Positions 1 through 7,708 of a DNA stretch of 20,254 bases are shown here, one piece after another (positions within the stretch are counted from its first letter, which is position 1; each line of letters starts with the position of its first letter). The position numbers and the translations under genes are program-made. This stretch comes from Thioglobus_C sp964448305 (GTDB lineage Bacteria; Pseudomonadota; Gammaproteobacteria; PS1; Pseudothioglobaceae). The notes below the pieces were generated by a model. The model ran no database searches. It was given only the letters and a program-made list of their open reading frames with translations, and was not told the DNA's origin. The DNA is taken from NCBI GenBank assembly GCA_964448305.1, contig CAYUWB010000023.1, positions 1-20,254 of the forward strand, read 5' to 3'.

Positions 1-2
1 CG

Positions 3-80
3 CAAGTATTAGCGTTTAATTCTTGCCCTGATAAAGATGGTGGCACCGGCGCGGTATTTGTGCTACTAAAGCAAAACTGA
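3..80 (+). CDS. C-terminal fragment of an unidentified protein
   Basis: An open frame runs in from the left edge and stops with TGA at 78-80, giving the last 25 residues of a protein; it contains CPDKDGGTGAVFVLLK. The stop is one base before the xseA start, so the two are probably co-transcribed and perhaps translationally coupled. I do not recognise the family from so short a tail and assign no function. Confidence 0.55.
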   Translation, partial: QVLAFNSCPDKDGGTGAVFVLLKQN

Positions 81-81
81 T

Positions 82-1482
82 ATGTTTAATATTGATGAAA
101 TCTACACAGTCTCTGATTTTTTATCACTGTGTAATAAAACCATTGAAAACAATATCCCCACTTGTTGGTTACAAGGAGAGATTTCAAACTTATCTCGCCC
201 TGCGTCTGGGCATTGGTACTTTTCACTCAAAGACAACCGTGGCCAGATTCGCTGCGCCCTATTTCGCCTAAACCAACGCAATATTAAATTCAACCCTGAG
301 AATGGCCTAGAGGTCTTGGTGCGCGCCGCGCCTACCTTGTACGAAGCACGTGGTGATTTTCAGCTGATTATTCAACATGTAGAGCCTATTGGTGTGGGCA
401 ACTTGCAACTGGCCTTTGAGCAACTTAAAAGCAAGCTCAAAGACGAGGGCTTGTTTGATGTTCAACACAAGAAACCACTACCTATTGAAGTTAATACCAT
501 TGGCGTTGTATCTTCATCAAATGGTGCGGTTATTCGCGATATTATTAAAGTACTTAATAAGCGTTATCCGTTTGCTGAAATTTTATTATTTGACTGTGCT
601 GTACAAGGAGAAGGCTCAGCAGAAAAGTTATCCCAAGCCGTGGAAGCTGCTGACCGGTCAAATCAATGCGATGTACTCATTGTAGCAAGAGGAGGAGGTT
701 CTTTAGAAGACTTGTGGGCTTTTAATGAAGAAATACTAGCCAGAGCAATATTTTTCGCTAAAACACCAATCATTAGTGCTGTTGGCCATGAAACCGATAC
801 TACGATTGCTGACTTTGTTGCCGATGTGCGTGCACCAACACCAAGTGCTGCTGCCATGCTAGCAACACCTGATCGATTAGAATTATTATCTAAGGTGGCT
901 AAGCTCTATAGTAATCTATCGCAACTAAACCAACAAACACTCAATCAATACCAATCAGCACTCAATCAATTAAACACAAGACTGCCTAGCCCAGATAGGC
1001 AACTAAACTTATTTGCGCAAAGGCTTGATGGCTTAAATACACACCTTAACTATCAAATTAAAACCAAGCTGCGCTTAAATCAATCAAAATTATCCACCCT
1101 ATTTGAACAACTAAAACAGCACTCACCTGGTGCAAAAATTAGCCACAATCAACAACTCAATCATTTGGCTAAAATACAGCTTCAACAAAACATTCAACGA
1201 CTTGTTGTTCAGCACAAAAGCACATTAGAAAGCTTAAATGATCGATTAGAAAAATCCATCAACACAACATTAGATTGGCAAAAAAACAAACTGGCTCAGC
1301 ACACATTGGGGCTTGACCATCTATCGCCACTCAACACGCTTTCACGTGGCTATAGTATTTCAACCATCCAAGATAATCAAGTGCTACATTCAACTGCTGA
1401 CGTTAAAATAGGAGAAACAATGACCACACTACTAAGTGATGGTAAGATTTATTCCCAGGTTAAAAAAATTGAAAAAACTTAG
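82..1482 (+). CDS. xseA: Exodeoxyribonuclease VII large subunit
   Basis: Large, catalytic subunit of exonuclease VII, which together with several XseB subunits degrades single-stranded DNA from both ends in the cytoplasm. The 466 residues match the usual length (E. coli about 456). An N-terminal OB-fold (about 8-105) carries WLQGEISN and ASGHWYFSLKD. The catalytic domain has GVVSSSNGAVIRDI (141-154), VARGGGSLEDLWAFNEE (201-217) and GHETDTTIADFVADVRAPTP (235-254), followed by a long glutamine/leucine-rich coiled coil (about 265-400). The ATG at 82 sits one base after the preceding stop and has no clear ribosome-binding site, which suggests coupling. xseB is not in the window. The end overlaps the next gene. 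Confidence 0.96.
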   Translation: MFNIDEIYTVSDFLSLCNKTIENNIPTCWLQGEISNLSRPASGHWYFSLKDNRGQIRCALFRLNQRNIKFNPENGLEVLVRAAPTLYEARGDFQLIIQHVEPIGVGNLQLAFEQLKSKLKDEGLFDVQHKKPLPIEVNTIGVVSSSNGAVIRDIIKVLNKRYPFAEILLFDCAVQGEGSAEKLSQAVEAADRSNQCDVLIVARGGGSLEDLWAFNEEILARAIFFAKTPIISAVGHETDTTIADFVADVRAPTPSAAAMLATPDRLELLSKVAKLYSNLSQLNQQTLNQYQSALNQLNTRLPSPDRQLNLFAQRLDGLNTHLNYQIKTKLRLNQSKLSTLFEQLKQHSPGAKISHNQQLNHLAKIQLQQNIQRLVVQHKSTLESLNDRLEKSINTTLDWQKNKLAQHTLGLDHLSPLNTLSRGYSISTIQDNQVLHSTADVKIGETMTTLLSDGKIYSQVKKIEKT

Positions 1483-2296
1483 CTTACTACTTTTACTGAT
1501 ACCCACCATTGTTCTGGCCAATATTCCGGTTAAAAATACTCCAATACCCGGCGGTATTGCAGTGATTGATTTTGAAACCAATCACGCCAATCCGAAAGCG
1601 TTCTACAACAAAGTACCCTTGTATGTGCAGCACATTAAAGACCAACACTATCAAGTATTGGTTGGCATTCCTTTGATGGAAAAACTGGGCAAAAAAACCA
1701 TTAAAGTTCAGGATTTTTCTACTCGATTGTTTGATTTTGAAGTGACAGAACAATCTTATAGCGAGCAACACATTACCCTTAAAGGTAAAAAGAAAAAATA
1801 CGTTAACCCTAATTTGGCTCATATGGATCGTATCAAATCAGAAAGACCTGTGCTTTCAAGCGCTAGAAAAGTGTTTTCCGATAAGGTTTTATCTAACGGA
1901 TTATTTACACGTCCTGTTGATGGTGTGACCACCAGTCCTTTTGGGCTTAAACGTTTTTATAATGGCGAAGCGCGTCGACCACACACTGGGCTAGATTATG
2001 CAGGCGATATAGGTACACCCATCAAAGCACCGGCAGATGGAAAAGTGATTTTAGTGGGTAAATTTTTCTTTAATGGTAATGCTGTTTTTCTAGATCATGG
2101 CCAAGGCTTGATTAGTGTTTATATTCATATGAATGAACACTTAGTACAACAAGGTCAATTTGTTAAACAAGGTGATGCCATTGGTACTGTTGGTCAAACT
2201 GGGCGCGCAACTGGGCCACACTTACATTGGGGGATTTACCTCAATCAAACGGTGGTCAATCCAAACTTATTATTAGGAAAAAATGATGAAATCTAA
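1439..2296 (+). CDS. Exported M23 family metallopeptidase (LytM/peptidoglycan endopeptidase type)
   Basis: Probable zinc endopeptidase, or endopeptidase-like factor, acting on peptidoglycan cross-links in the periplasm. From the ATG at 1439 it is 285 residues. A basic N-terminus and a hydrophobic stretch ending IPTIVLA form a signal peptide. The LytM domain occupies the C-terminal half: HTGLDYAGDIGTPI supplies His182 and Asp186, YIHM supplies His230, and HLHWGIY supplies His263, so the zinc and catalytic ligands are intact. The start is uncertain. A GTG at 1436 is in frame, and a TTG at 1469, preceded by AGG at 1457-1459, would give a compact signal peptide (MKKLSLLLLLIPTIVLA) and shorten the xseA overlap to 14 bases. 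Its specific substrate or partner cannot be read from the sequence. Confidence 0.88.
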   Translation: MVRFIPRLKKLKKLSLLLLLIPTIVLANIPVKNTPIPGGIAVIDFETNHANPKAFYNKVPLYVQHIKDQHYQVLVGIPLMEKLGKKTIKVQDFSTRLFDFEVTEQSYSEQHITLKGKKKKYVNPNLAHMDRIKSERPVLSSARKVFSDKVLSNGLFTRPVDGVTTSPFGLKRFYNGEARRPHTGLDYAGDIGTPIKAPADGKVILVGKFFFNGNAVFLDHGQGLISVYIHMNEHLVQQGQFVKQGDAIGTVGQTGRATGPHLHWGIYLNQTVVNPNLLLGKNDEI

Positions 2297-2690
2297 TGTG
2301 TCTTTATTGCGCCGATTGGGTGCAATTTCTTACGATATTATTTTGGCCTTTTCATTGACATTTTTTATTGTTGGTGCGATCCTTATTGCATTTTTTGACA
2401 AACAAGCCCAAACTGATTTACTAATGTTTGGCGTTTACTTAATAACTGTTTATTTTTATTTTACTTGGTCGTGGGTCAAGGGCAAACAAACACTAGGCAT
2501 GAAAACTTGGAAGTTTAAAATAGAGCAAAATAATGGTGAAAATATCACACAAAAGCAGGCATTTGTTCGTTTTATACTAGCCACTCTATCTTTTGCATTT
2601 ATTGGGCTTGGGTTTATTTACCAATTATTTAACAAAGACAATCTTGCCTGGCATGACAAGCACTCTAATACACGGCTGATAAAAAATTGA
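2286..2690 (+). CDS. RDD family membrane protein
   Basis: Small integral membrane protein of the RDD family, named for conserved Arg and Asp residues; members are poorly characterised and some have been linked to ion or solute transport. It has about 134 residues and three predicted helices (roughly 15-37, 44-64 and 94-114). The RDD signature is visible as RRLGAISYDII near the N-terminus, KGKQTLGMK after the second helix and LAWHDKHSNTRLI at the end. AGGA at 2275-2278 lies seven bases before this ATG; another ATG three bases upstream (2283) is equally in frame. It overlaps the end of the M23 gene and is the last gene of that run. No function is assigned beyond the family. Confidence 0.85.
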   Translation: MKSNVSLLRRLGAISYDIILAFSLTFFIVGAILIAFFDKQAQTDLLMFGVYLITVYFYFTWSWVKGKQTLGMKTWKFKIEQNNGENITQKQAFVRFILATLSFAFIGLGFIYQLFNKDNLAWHDKHSNTRLIKN

Positions 2691-2701
2691 CTTGTATCAA
2701 T

Positions 2702-2729
2702 TTGGCTTTATAAAAACCTGTGCTATAAT
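2702..2729 (+). promoter_or_regulatory. Extended -10 promoter upstream of the small membrane protein gene
   Basis: TATAAT at 2724-2729 is preceded directly by TGC, an extended -10. TTGGCT at 2702-2707 is 16 bases upstream and serves as a partial -35. Transcription would start near 2736, leaving a short leader with an AGGGGAG ribosome-binding site at 2750-2756. A 7-bp inverted repeat (AAATTGA at 2684-2690, TCAATTT at 2697-2703) abuts the -35 and could be an operator, but it also covers the preceding stop codon. Confidence 0.65.
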
Positions 2730-2762
2730 GCCCTTATTATTTAATATAAAGGGGAGATAGGG

Positions 2763-3002
2763 ATGAGTTCAACAGTTGATAATAGCGCCAAAAAAGGTCA
2801 TATTTTATTACTAAGCACCTTGGTTGTTACCTTGGTTTTGCCACTGGCTTTAATTATACTTTCTTACATGAAGATTATTGAAGGCACGTCACAATACATC
2901 TCAGCAGCCGCAGTCATCGCAGCAACGGTTTATATTATTGGTGGCACAATTTTGATGTTTACTCAAGATAAAAAAGATGGTGAAATGCTTGCTGATGGCT
3001 AA
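2763..3002 (+). CDS. Small two-helix membrane protein of unknown function
   Basis: A 79-residue protein with a polar N-terminus (about 1-12), two hydrophobic segments (about 13-36 and 44-66) and a short acidic/basic tail, so probably an inner-membrane hairpin protein with both ends on the same side. It has the best ribosome-binding site in the window (AGGGGAG six bases before the ATG) and its own extended -10 promoter, so it is likely well expressed. It lies 16 bases upstream of ftsB, and a terminator-like hairpin begins 58 bases after its stop, so a short monocistronic transcript is possible. I recognise no family or motif. The signals argue for a real gene; the function is unknown. Confidence 0.75.
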   Translation: MSSTVDNSAKKGHILLLSTLVVTLVLPLALIILSYMKIIEGTSQYISAAAVIAATVYIIGGTILMFTQDKKDGEMLADG

Positions 3003-3018
3003 GCCTTAGCAATAAAAA

Positions 3019-3375
3019 TTGAGAAAACAAACAACAAGACGCCCTAACAAGGACAATACAAAAAAGCCAAATCCAGTATTTGGCTTTTTTTATCAATATT
3101 GGATTACTATTATTCTAATCGTAGTTCTTGTAACTTTAATACGTCAAAGCTTTTTCATTAATCAGTTCCCAGGTTCTCTAACTGATAAGCAAAATATGAT
3201 TGATCAGCATACCCAGATCAATCAATCATTAGACAAAGAAAATAGCATAAAAAAAGTTGAGCTTAAGACAGAAACTGCTGCTAATATGGAAATTTTAGAA
3301 TCGCAAGCACGCTACCGATTTGGACTGATAAAAGACGGTGAAACTTACCACCAAATTACGCTGCAAAACCCTTGA
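3019..3375 (+). CDS. ftsB: Cell division protein FtsB (septum formation initiator)
   Basis: Bitopic divisome protein that bridges FtsL and FtsQ and helps activate septal peptidoglycan synthesis. It has 118 residues: an unusually long basic cytoplasmic tail (about 1-23), one transmembrane helix (about 24-44), a periplasmic coiled coil (about 55-92), and the conserved FtsB ending ARYRFGLIKDGETYHQI (97-113), which matches the ARNELSMTRPGETFY region of E. coli FtsB. Its position next to ispD-ispF is the classic gammaproteobacterial arrangement. The start is TTG at 3019: a TAA lies two codons upstream and no ATG, GTG or TTG occurs in frame before the helix. There is no clear ribosome-binding site. 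Codons 15-24 lie within a terminator-like hairpin. Confidence 0.86.
   Translation: MRKQTTRRPNKDNTKKPNPVFGFFYQYWITIILIVVLVTLIRQSFFINQFPGSLTDKQNMIDQHTQINQSLDKENSIKKVELKTETAANMEILESQARYRFGLIKDGETYHQITLQNP
3060..3091 (+). terminator. Intrinsic terminator-like hairpin inside the 5' end of ftsB
   Basis: A perfect 13-bp inverted repeat: AAAAAAGCCAAAT (3060-3072), loop CCAGT (3073-3077), ATTTGGCTTTTTT (3078-3090), with one further T at 3091. The A-run, stem and T-run form a canonical and potentially bidirectional Rho-independent terminator. It lies 58 bases after the small membrane protein gene and within ftsB codons 15-24. Whether it terminates while ftsB is being translated is an inference. Confidence 0.6.
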
Positions 3376-3383
3376 CGATACCT

Positions 3384-3405
3384 TGGGTATAATAAACCCA
3401 TCTTT
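3384..3405 (+). terminator. Weak hairpin plus T-run between ftsB and ispD
   Basis: TGGGT (3384-3388) pairs with ACCCA (3396-3400) around a seven-base loop, followed by TCTTTTT. The stem is only five base pairs, so this is at best a partial terminator or attenuator. The loop contains TATAAT (3388-3393), but no -35 lies at a usable distance. Confidence 0.3.
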
Positions 3406-3422
3406 TTATTACTTGTCTTTTA

Positions 3423-4124
3423 ATGTCAACTGATCAACACTTTCTGATTGTACCTGCTAGCGGTATTGGCTCTCGTATTGGCGGCGACATACCTAAGCAA
3501 TACCTAAAGCTAAACAACGGCTTAAGTGTACTTGATCAAACGCTAAAGACTTTACTGAGTATTGACCAAATTAAAGGCTGTGTGGTTGCCATTGCCAAAA
3601 ACGACACTCACTTCAAACAATCAAAGTTTTTCAATCATCCAAAATTACTCGCGACAGCCGTTGGTGGAAAAGAGCGCTTTCATTCAGTAATATCAGCTCT
3701 AAAAGCACTAAAGCCTTTTGCCAAAGACAATGATTGGGTATTGGTTCACGATGCAGCAAGACCTTGTGTAAAAACCGAAGATGTTATGAACTTAATCAAG
3801 CAGTTAAAAAATCATCCAACCGGTGGTTTATTAGCCAATCGAGTGGTTGACACCATTAAACAAGCCAACAATATTCAAGTTAAAACCACCCTAGACAGAT
3901 CCAATCTTTGGCAGGCGCAAACTCCCCAAATGTATCGATTTGGTGTATTATCAAAAGCCTTAGATAACATTATAAATAACAATTTAAATATTACTGATGA
4001 AGCCAGTAGCATTGAAGCGTTAGGGCTTGAATCCATCTTGGTTGAAGCCAATAAAAGCAACCTTAAAATCACCACAAAAGAAGACTTAGAATTAGCTAAT
4101 TTTTATTTAAAATCAAATAGTTAA
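3423..4124 (+). CDS. ispD: 2-C-methyl-D-erythritol 4-phosphate cytidylyltransferase
   Basis: Third enzyme of the non-mevalonate (MEP) pathway: joins MEP and CTP to give CDP-methylerythritol and diphosphate. The 233 residues are the normal size. The nucleotide-binding loop reads VPASGIGSRIGGDIPKQY (11-28), with Arg18 and Lys25 in the positions used for phosphate binding. LVHDAARPC (about 108-116), RVVDTIKQ and TPQMYRF are also diagnostic. The ATG at 3423 comes just before the family's usual N-terminus but lacks a Shine-Dalgarno sequence. Its stop touches the ispF start (TAAATG), so the two genes are coupled. Isoprenoid output feeds undecaprenyl phosphate, which suits the mur genes downstream. 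Confidence 0.95.
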   Translation: MSTDQHFLIVPASGIGSRIGGDIPKQYLKLNNGLSVLDQTLKTLLSIDQIKGCVVAIAKNDTHFKQSKFFNHPKLLATAVGGKERFHSVISALKALKPFAKDNDWVLVHDAARPCVKTEDVMNLIKQLKNHPTGGLLANRVVDTIKQANNIQVKTTLDRSNLWQAQTPQMYRFGVLSKALDNIINNNLNITDEASSIEALGLESILVEANKSNLKITTKEDLELANFYLKSNS

Positions 4125-4601
4125 ATGAATATTAAAACCGGACTTGGGCAAGACTCTCACGCATTTGATGCCATCAATAACAAGGCGCTTATACTCGGCG
4201 GTGTTGAGTTTGGCCACCCCCAAGGCTTACGTGGTAATAGTGATGCTGATGTTATCTTGCACTCTCTCACTAATGCTGTTTCATCTATTACTGGACAAAA
4301 TATTTTAGGCGCTAAGGCCGATGAACTCTGCCAACAAGGAATAACTAATAGTGCTGAATATTTAAAGCTAGCATTAAACGATCTTTATGGTTGGCATATC
4401 GAACATGTCGCTATTTCAATCGAATGCCTAGTGCCTAAAATTTCACCAAAAATAGATGCGCTAAAAACCAATATTGCAAAGTTAATGGATGTGCAAACAA
4501 GTGATATTGGCATTACTGCTACCACAGGCGAAGGTTTAACTGCTTTTGGTCGTGGCGAAGGTATTCAAGTATTGAGTATTATCACTGTTTCAAAAGCGTG
4601 A
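4125..4601 (+). CDS. ispF: Divergent 2-C-methyl-D-erythritol 2,4-cyclodiphosphate synthase
   Basis: By context and fold this is the IspF enzyme, which cyclises CDP-methylerythritol 2-phosphate with release of CMP; IspF proteins are zinc-dependent homotrimers. It has 158 residues. The zinc ligands survive: Asp10 and His12 (GLGQDSHAF) and His46 (ADVILHSLTN). The C-terminal TTGEGLTAFGRGEGI keeps the family's TTxExL...GRGEGI signature, and VPKISP matches the PKMLP loop. Several nearly invariant features differ, however. The AHSDGD histidine is Asn38, LTDA is LTNA (Asn50), and the GDIGKLFPDTD loop is replaced by NILGAKADELCQQGI. It is probably a distinct IspF lineage that still does the job, since no other ispF is in the operon. 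It overlaps murC by four bases (GTGA). Confidence 0.85.
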   Translation: MNIKTGLGQDSHAFDAINNKALILGGVEFGHPQGLRGNSDADVILHSLTNAVSSITGQNILGAKADELCQQGITNSAEYLKLALNDLYGWHIEHVAISIECLVPKISPKIDALKTNIAKLMDVQTSDIGITATTGEGLTAFGRGEGIQVLSIITVSKA

Positions 4602-6013
4602 ATAACTTACGTTCATTCTCTAGCGCTAGAATTCAAAAAATTCACTTTATTGGTATTGGTGGCTCTGGCATGAGTGGTATTGCTGAGGTTTTACATAATC
4701 TTGGGTATCAAATTTCAGGCTCTGATCTTAACGAAAATAAAGCAACACGCCGACTACAAGACTTAGGCTGTACAATCAATTATCAGCATTCAGCTGATCA
4801 AGTGAACAACGCACAAGCTGTGGTTGTTTCTAGCGCTATTAATGAAAACAACCCAGAATTAGTCAAAGCGCACGAATTAAATATTCCCACTGTACCAAGA
4901 GCAGAAATGCTGGCTGAAATCATGCGTTTTAGATTTGGTATTGCAGTGGCAGGCACCCATGGAAAAACCACAACCACCAGTTTAATTACACACATCCTTA
5001 ATGTCGCTAAATTAGACCCTACTTATATCATTGGCGGTATTTTAAATTCAAGTGGCATTAACGCCAAACTTGGTGAAAGTGATTATCTAATTGCTGAAGC
5101 AGACGAATCTGACGCTTCGTTTTTACACCTGCAACCCATGCTTAGTATCATCACCAATATTGATCAAGACCACATGGCTACTTATGATAATGACTATCAT
5201 AAGCTGACTGATGCTTTTATCAATTTCACCTCTAATTTGCCTTTTTATGGTGCTTGTGTGCTGTGTGCAGATGATGCTGGTGTTCAAGACATCATCAACG
5301 ATATTCACCGCCCTTTGGTAACGTATGGATTCAACGAAGGTACTGATATACAGGCTACCAATATTACTCAACAAGATCGACAAATGCATTTTGATGTTGT
5401 CTGCAAAAAATACGATCAATCATTCCATGTTGAGCTAAATCTCATTGGTAAGCATAACATCTTAAATACTTTGGCAGCCATCGGTGTCGCTTGTGAACTA
5501 AACATCGATACTGATATTATTCAAAGCGCATTAAAAGATTTTGCCGGTGTAGCAAGACGGCTCGATTATCATGGAAAGCTTAATATTTCCAAACAAGCAA
5601 TAGATTTATTTGATGATTATGGTCACCATCCTAATGAAATTAATGCGGTTTTTGAAAGCTTACAGAATACTTATCAAGATCAACGCTTGGTAGTTATATT
5701 TCAACCACATCGATACTCACGTACGCGAGACCTATTTGATGATTTCGCTCGCGCTCTATCTAAGGCAGACGCTCTGATTTTGTTAGACATCTACCCTGCG
5801 AGCGAACAACCCATTGCTCATATTAACGCTAGCACATTAGCAGATGCGATTCGTCAACGCTCATCCCTTGATCCAGTTGTTATTAAAAACACTCATGAAG
5901 TTCTAAAGGTGTTGCCTAATGTTGTTCAAAATAACGATATTATTCTAACACTAGGTGCTGGTGACATCCACACCCTGCCCGCTCTACTCATACAGGAATA
6001 TGCTGACTCATAA
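4598..6013 (+). CDS. murC: UDP-N-acetylmuramate--L-alanine ligase
   Basis: Cytoplasmic ATP-dependent ligase adding L-alanine, the first residue of the peptidoglycan stem peptide, to UDP-MurNAc. It has 471 residues. The N-terminal UDP-binding domain opens with IHFIGIGGSGMSGIAEVL (15-32). The ATP loop is GTHGKTTTT (119-127), followed by EADESDASF (167-175), TNIDQDHMATY (186-196), DDYGHHPNE (339-347) and HRYSRTRDLF (371-380), all typical of MurC. The start is GTG at 4598, overlapping the ispF stop as GTGA, and there is no strong Shine-Dalgarno, so translation probably depends on termination of ispF. Confidence 0.96.
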   Translation: MNNLRSFSSARIQKIHFIGIGGSGMSGIAEVLHNLGYQISGSDLNENKATRRLQDLGCTINYQHSADQVNNAQAVVVSSAINENNPELVKAHELNIPTVPRAEMLAEIMRFRFGIAVAGTHGKTTTTSLITHILNVAKLDPTYIIGGILNSSGINAKLGESDYLIAEADESDASFLHLQPMLSIITNIDQDHMATYDNDYHKLTDAFINFTSNLPFYGACVLCADDAGVQDIINDIHRPLVTYGFNEGTDIQATNITQQDRQMHFDVVCKKYDQSFHVELNLIGKHNILNTLAAIGVACELNIDTDIIQSALKDFAGVARRLDYHGKLNISKQAIDLFDDYGHHPNEINAVFESLQNTYQDQRLVVIFQPHRYSRTRDLFDDFARALSKADALILLDIYPASEQPIAHINASTLADAIRQRSSLDPVVIKNTHEVLKVLPNVVQNNDIILTLGAGDIHTLPALLIQEYADS

Positions 6014-6833
6014 CCAGCCGATGGGCAAATATTGTTCGTTTCGAACCGGTGGCATAGCACAAGATTTTTTTACGCCTGAAAGCTTAGAAGATCTATCTAA
6101 TTTTTTAAAAAAAAATCAAAAGCCTGTCTTAATGTTGGGCTTAGGTAGTAACTTACTAGTGCGTGACCAAGGTTTTGATGGGGTTGTTATCAAGCTAAAG
6201 CACTTTAATCAGCTAGAAATTAACCACCACACTGTTGTTGCTGGCGCAGGTACAACACTGGCAAAGCTTTCTCGATTTTGCGAATCTCAAGGGCTTAATG
6301 GTGCTGAATTTTTAAGCGCTATCCCAGGCAACGTTGGCGGTGCATTGGCAATGAATGCGGGCGCATTTGGCAGTGAAATTTGGCAGTTTGTTAGCGCTGT
6401 TACGACGATTAATACCCAAGGCGTTGTCTTTGAGCGAAGCCCTGAAGATTTTGATATTTCTTATCGACAAGCGTTGAGTAATAATAACAATGAATATTTT
6501 ATTGCTGCTCATTTTCGATTTGAGAAATTTAAAAAACAAGATAATATTAAAACACTATTAGAACAACGAAACACTTCACAACCGATTGGCGAGGCTAATT
6601 GTGGTAGTGTGTTCAAAAATCCAAAAAATCATCATGCTGCTCAACTGATTGAAGACAGCAACCTAAAAGGTTTTTGTATTGGTGGTGCTTGTGTCTCTAA
6701 TAAGCATGCTAATTTTATTATTAATCAAAATGAGGCATCAGCAAGCGATATTGAAAATTTAATTATTCATATTCAACAAACCGTAAAATCTAAATTTGAT
6801 ATTAGTTTAGAAACAGAGGTAGTTATTATATGA
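6000..6833 (+). CDS. murB: UDP-N-acetylenolpyruvoylglucosamine reductase
   Basis: FAD enzyme that uses NADPH to reduce UDP-GlcNAc-enolpyruvate to UDP-MurNAc, the substrate of MurC. It has 277 residues, the short (type II) form rather than the roughly 340-residue E. coli form. Visible motifs are SFRTGG (13-18), LGLGSNLLVRDQGFDGVVIKL (46-66), AIPGNVGGALAMNAGAFG (107-124), ISYRQ (153-157), NCGSVFKNP (200-208) with the proton-donor Ser203, and the C-terminal LETEVVI with the catalytic Glu273. The ATG at 6000 is preferred: it follows AGGA at 5994-5997 and gives the normal N-terminus. The same frame is open back to an ATG at 5955, but that would add a non-family leader inside murC. It overlaps murC by 14 bases and ddl by four. 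Confidence 0.95.
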   Translation: MLTHNQPMGKYCSFRTGGIAQDFFTPESLEDLSNFLKKNQKPVLMLGLGSNLLVRDQGFDGVVIKLKHFNQLEINHHTVVAGAGTTLAKLSRFCESQGLNGAEFLSAIPGNVGGALAMNAGAFGSEIWQFVSAVTTINTQGVVFERSPEDFDISYRQALSNNNNEYFIAAHFRFEKFKKQDNIKTLLEQRNTSQPIGEANCGSVFKNPKNHHAAQLIEDSNLKGFCIGGACVSNKHANFIINQNEASASDIENLIIHIQQTVKSKFDISLETEVVII

Positions 6834-7708
6834 TTGCGGTACTTATGGGTGGTAATTCAGCAGAACGTGAAGTCTCACTTAATAGTGGTGAAGCAGTTTA
6901 CCAGACATTAAAAAATCAAGATATTGAATGCTTTAAGTTTGATTGGAAAGGCGACAACCTTGATGAATTATGGTCTCAATCTTTTGATAAGGCTTTTATT
7001 GTATTACATGGTCGTGGTGGTGAAGATGGCACTATTCAGCGGCAGTTAGAACAGCGCAATATTGAGTACACAGGTACCAATTCAGACGCCTCCAAACAGT
7101 GCATGAACAAAGCCACAACCAAGTCTATTTGGGATCAACACGATTTACCACTAGCACCTTCTATTTTGGCTAATATTGATGAATCCGTGCCAAGGGTTAG
7201 CTTTCCATTGCCTTGGGCAGTAAAGCCAATTTTAGAAGGCTCTAGCATTGGTATTAGCAAGGTAAAAAATGCACAAGAACTTGATAAGGCACTTGAGTTA
7301 GCCTGGCAATACGATGAACAAGCATTAATTGAACAGTGGATTAAGGGTGAGGAATACACAGTATCCATCATAGACGGTAAAACTTTGCCAGTTATTCAAA
7401 TTATTGCCGATCACGGATTCTATGATTATGAGTCCAAATATCATTCAAATGAAACACAATATTTATGCCCATGTGGCCTGTCAAGTGCACTCGAACAGCA
7501 ACTACAATCTATTGCTCTGAAGGCTTTTAATATTATGGGTGCCAAAACTTGGGGTCGAGTTGATTTTATTCTCGATAAAAACCAAAACCCTTATTTGCTA
7601 GAAATTAATACTGTTCCCGGTATGACTTCGCACTCTTTGGTGCCAATGGCAGCAAAAGTAGCCGGATTAAGTTTTGATCAATTAGTTTTAACAATCCTCA
7701 ATGATTAA
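6830..7708 (+). CDS. ddl: D-alanine--D-alanine ligase
   Basis: ATP-grasp enzyme that makes the D-Ala-D-Ala dipeptide for the peptidoglycan precursor. It has 292 residues and is close to E. coli DdlB in pattern. MGGNSAEREVSLNSG (6-20) supplies Glu13, HGRGGEDGTIQ spans 60-70, and LEGSSIGISKV (135-145) supplies Ser139. FYDYESKYHSNETQY carries the active-site tyrosine. GRVDFILD and LLEINTVPGMTSHSLVP (256-272) provide Asp245, Glu258 and Asn260 for magnesium binding and the Ser that contacts the product. It starts within the murB stop (ATGA) and overlaps ftsQ by eight bases, so it is tightly coupled on both sides. Confidence 0.96.
   Translation: MIAVLMGGNSAEREVSLNSGEAVYQTLKNQDIECFKFDWKGDNLDELWSQSFDKAFIVLHGRGGEDGTIQRQLEQRNIEYTGTNSDASKQCMNKATTKSIWDQHDLPLAPSILANIDESVPRVSFPLPWAVKPILEGSSIGISKVKNAQELDKALELAWQYDEQALIEQWIKGEEYTVSIIDGKTLPVIQIIADHGFYDYESKYHSNETQYLCPCGLSSALEQQLQSIALKAFNIMGAKTWGRVDFILDKNQNPYLLEINTVPGMTSHSLVPMAAKVAGLSFDQLVLTILND

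Noticed and set aside
2687..2692. TTGACT as a -35 for the 2724 -10 element
   Set aside because: It is 31 bases from the -10, too far for a sigma-70 promoter, and overlaps the stop codon of the preceding gene.
3372..3393. TTGACG plus TATAAT as a promoter for ispD
   Set aside because: The spacing is only 10 bases and the -10 is in the loop of a small hairpin; no other -35 is at a usable distance.
5123..5419. 98-codon open frame antisense to murC
   Set aside because: It is a shadow of a strongly conserved murC region, with no independent signals or recognisable protein features.
5955..5999. Longer murB reading from ATG 5955
   Set aside because: The extra 15 residues lie inside the murC coding end, do not resemble a MurB N-terminus, and the ATG at 6000 has an AGGA just upstream.
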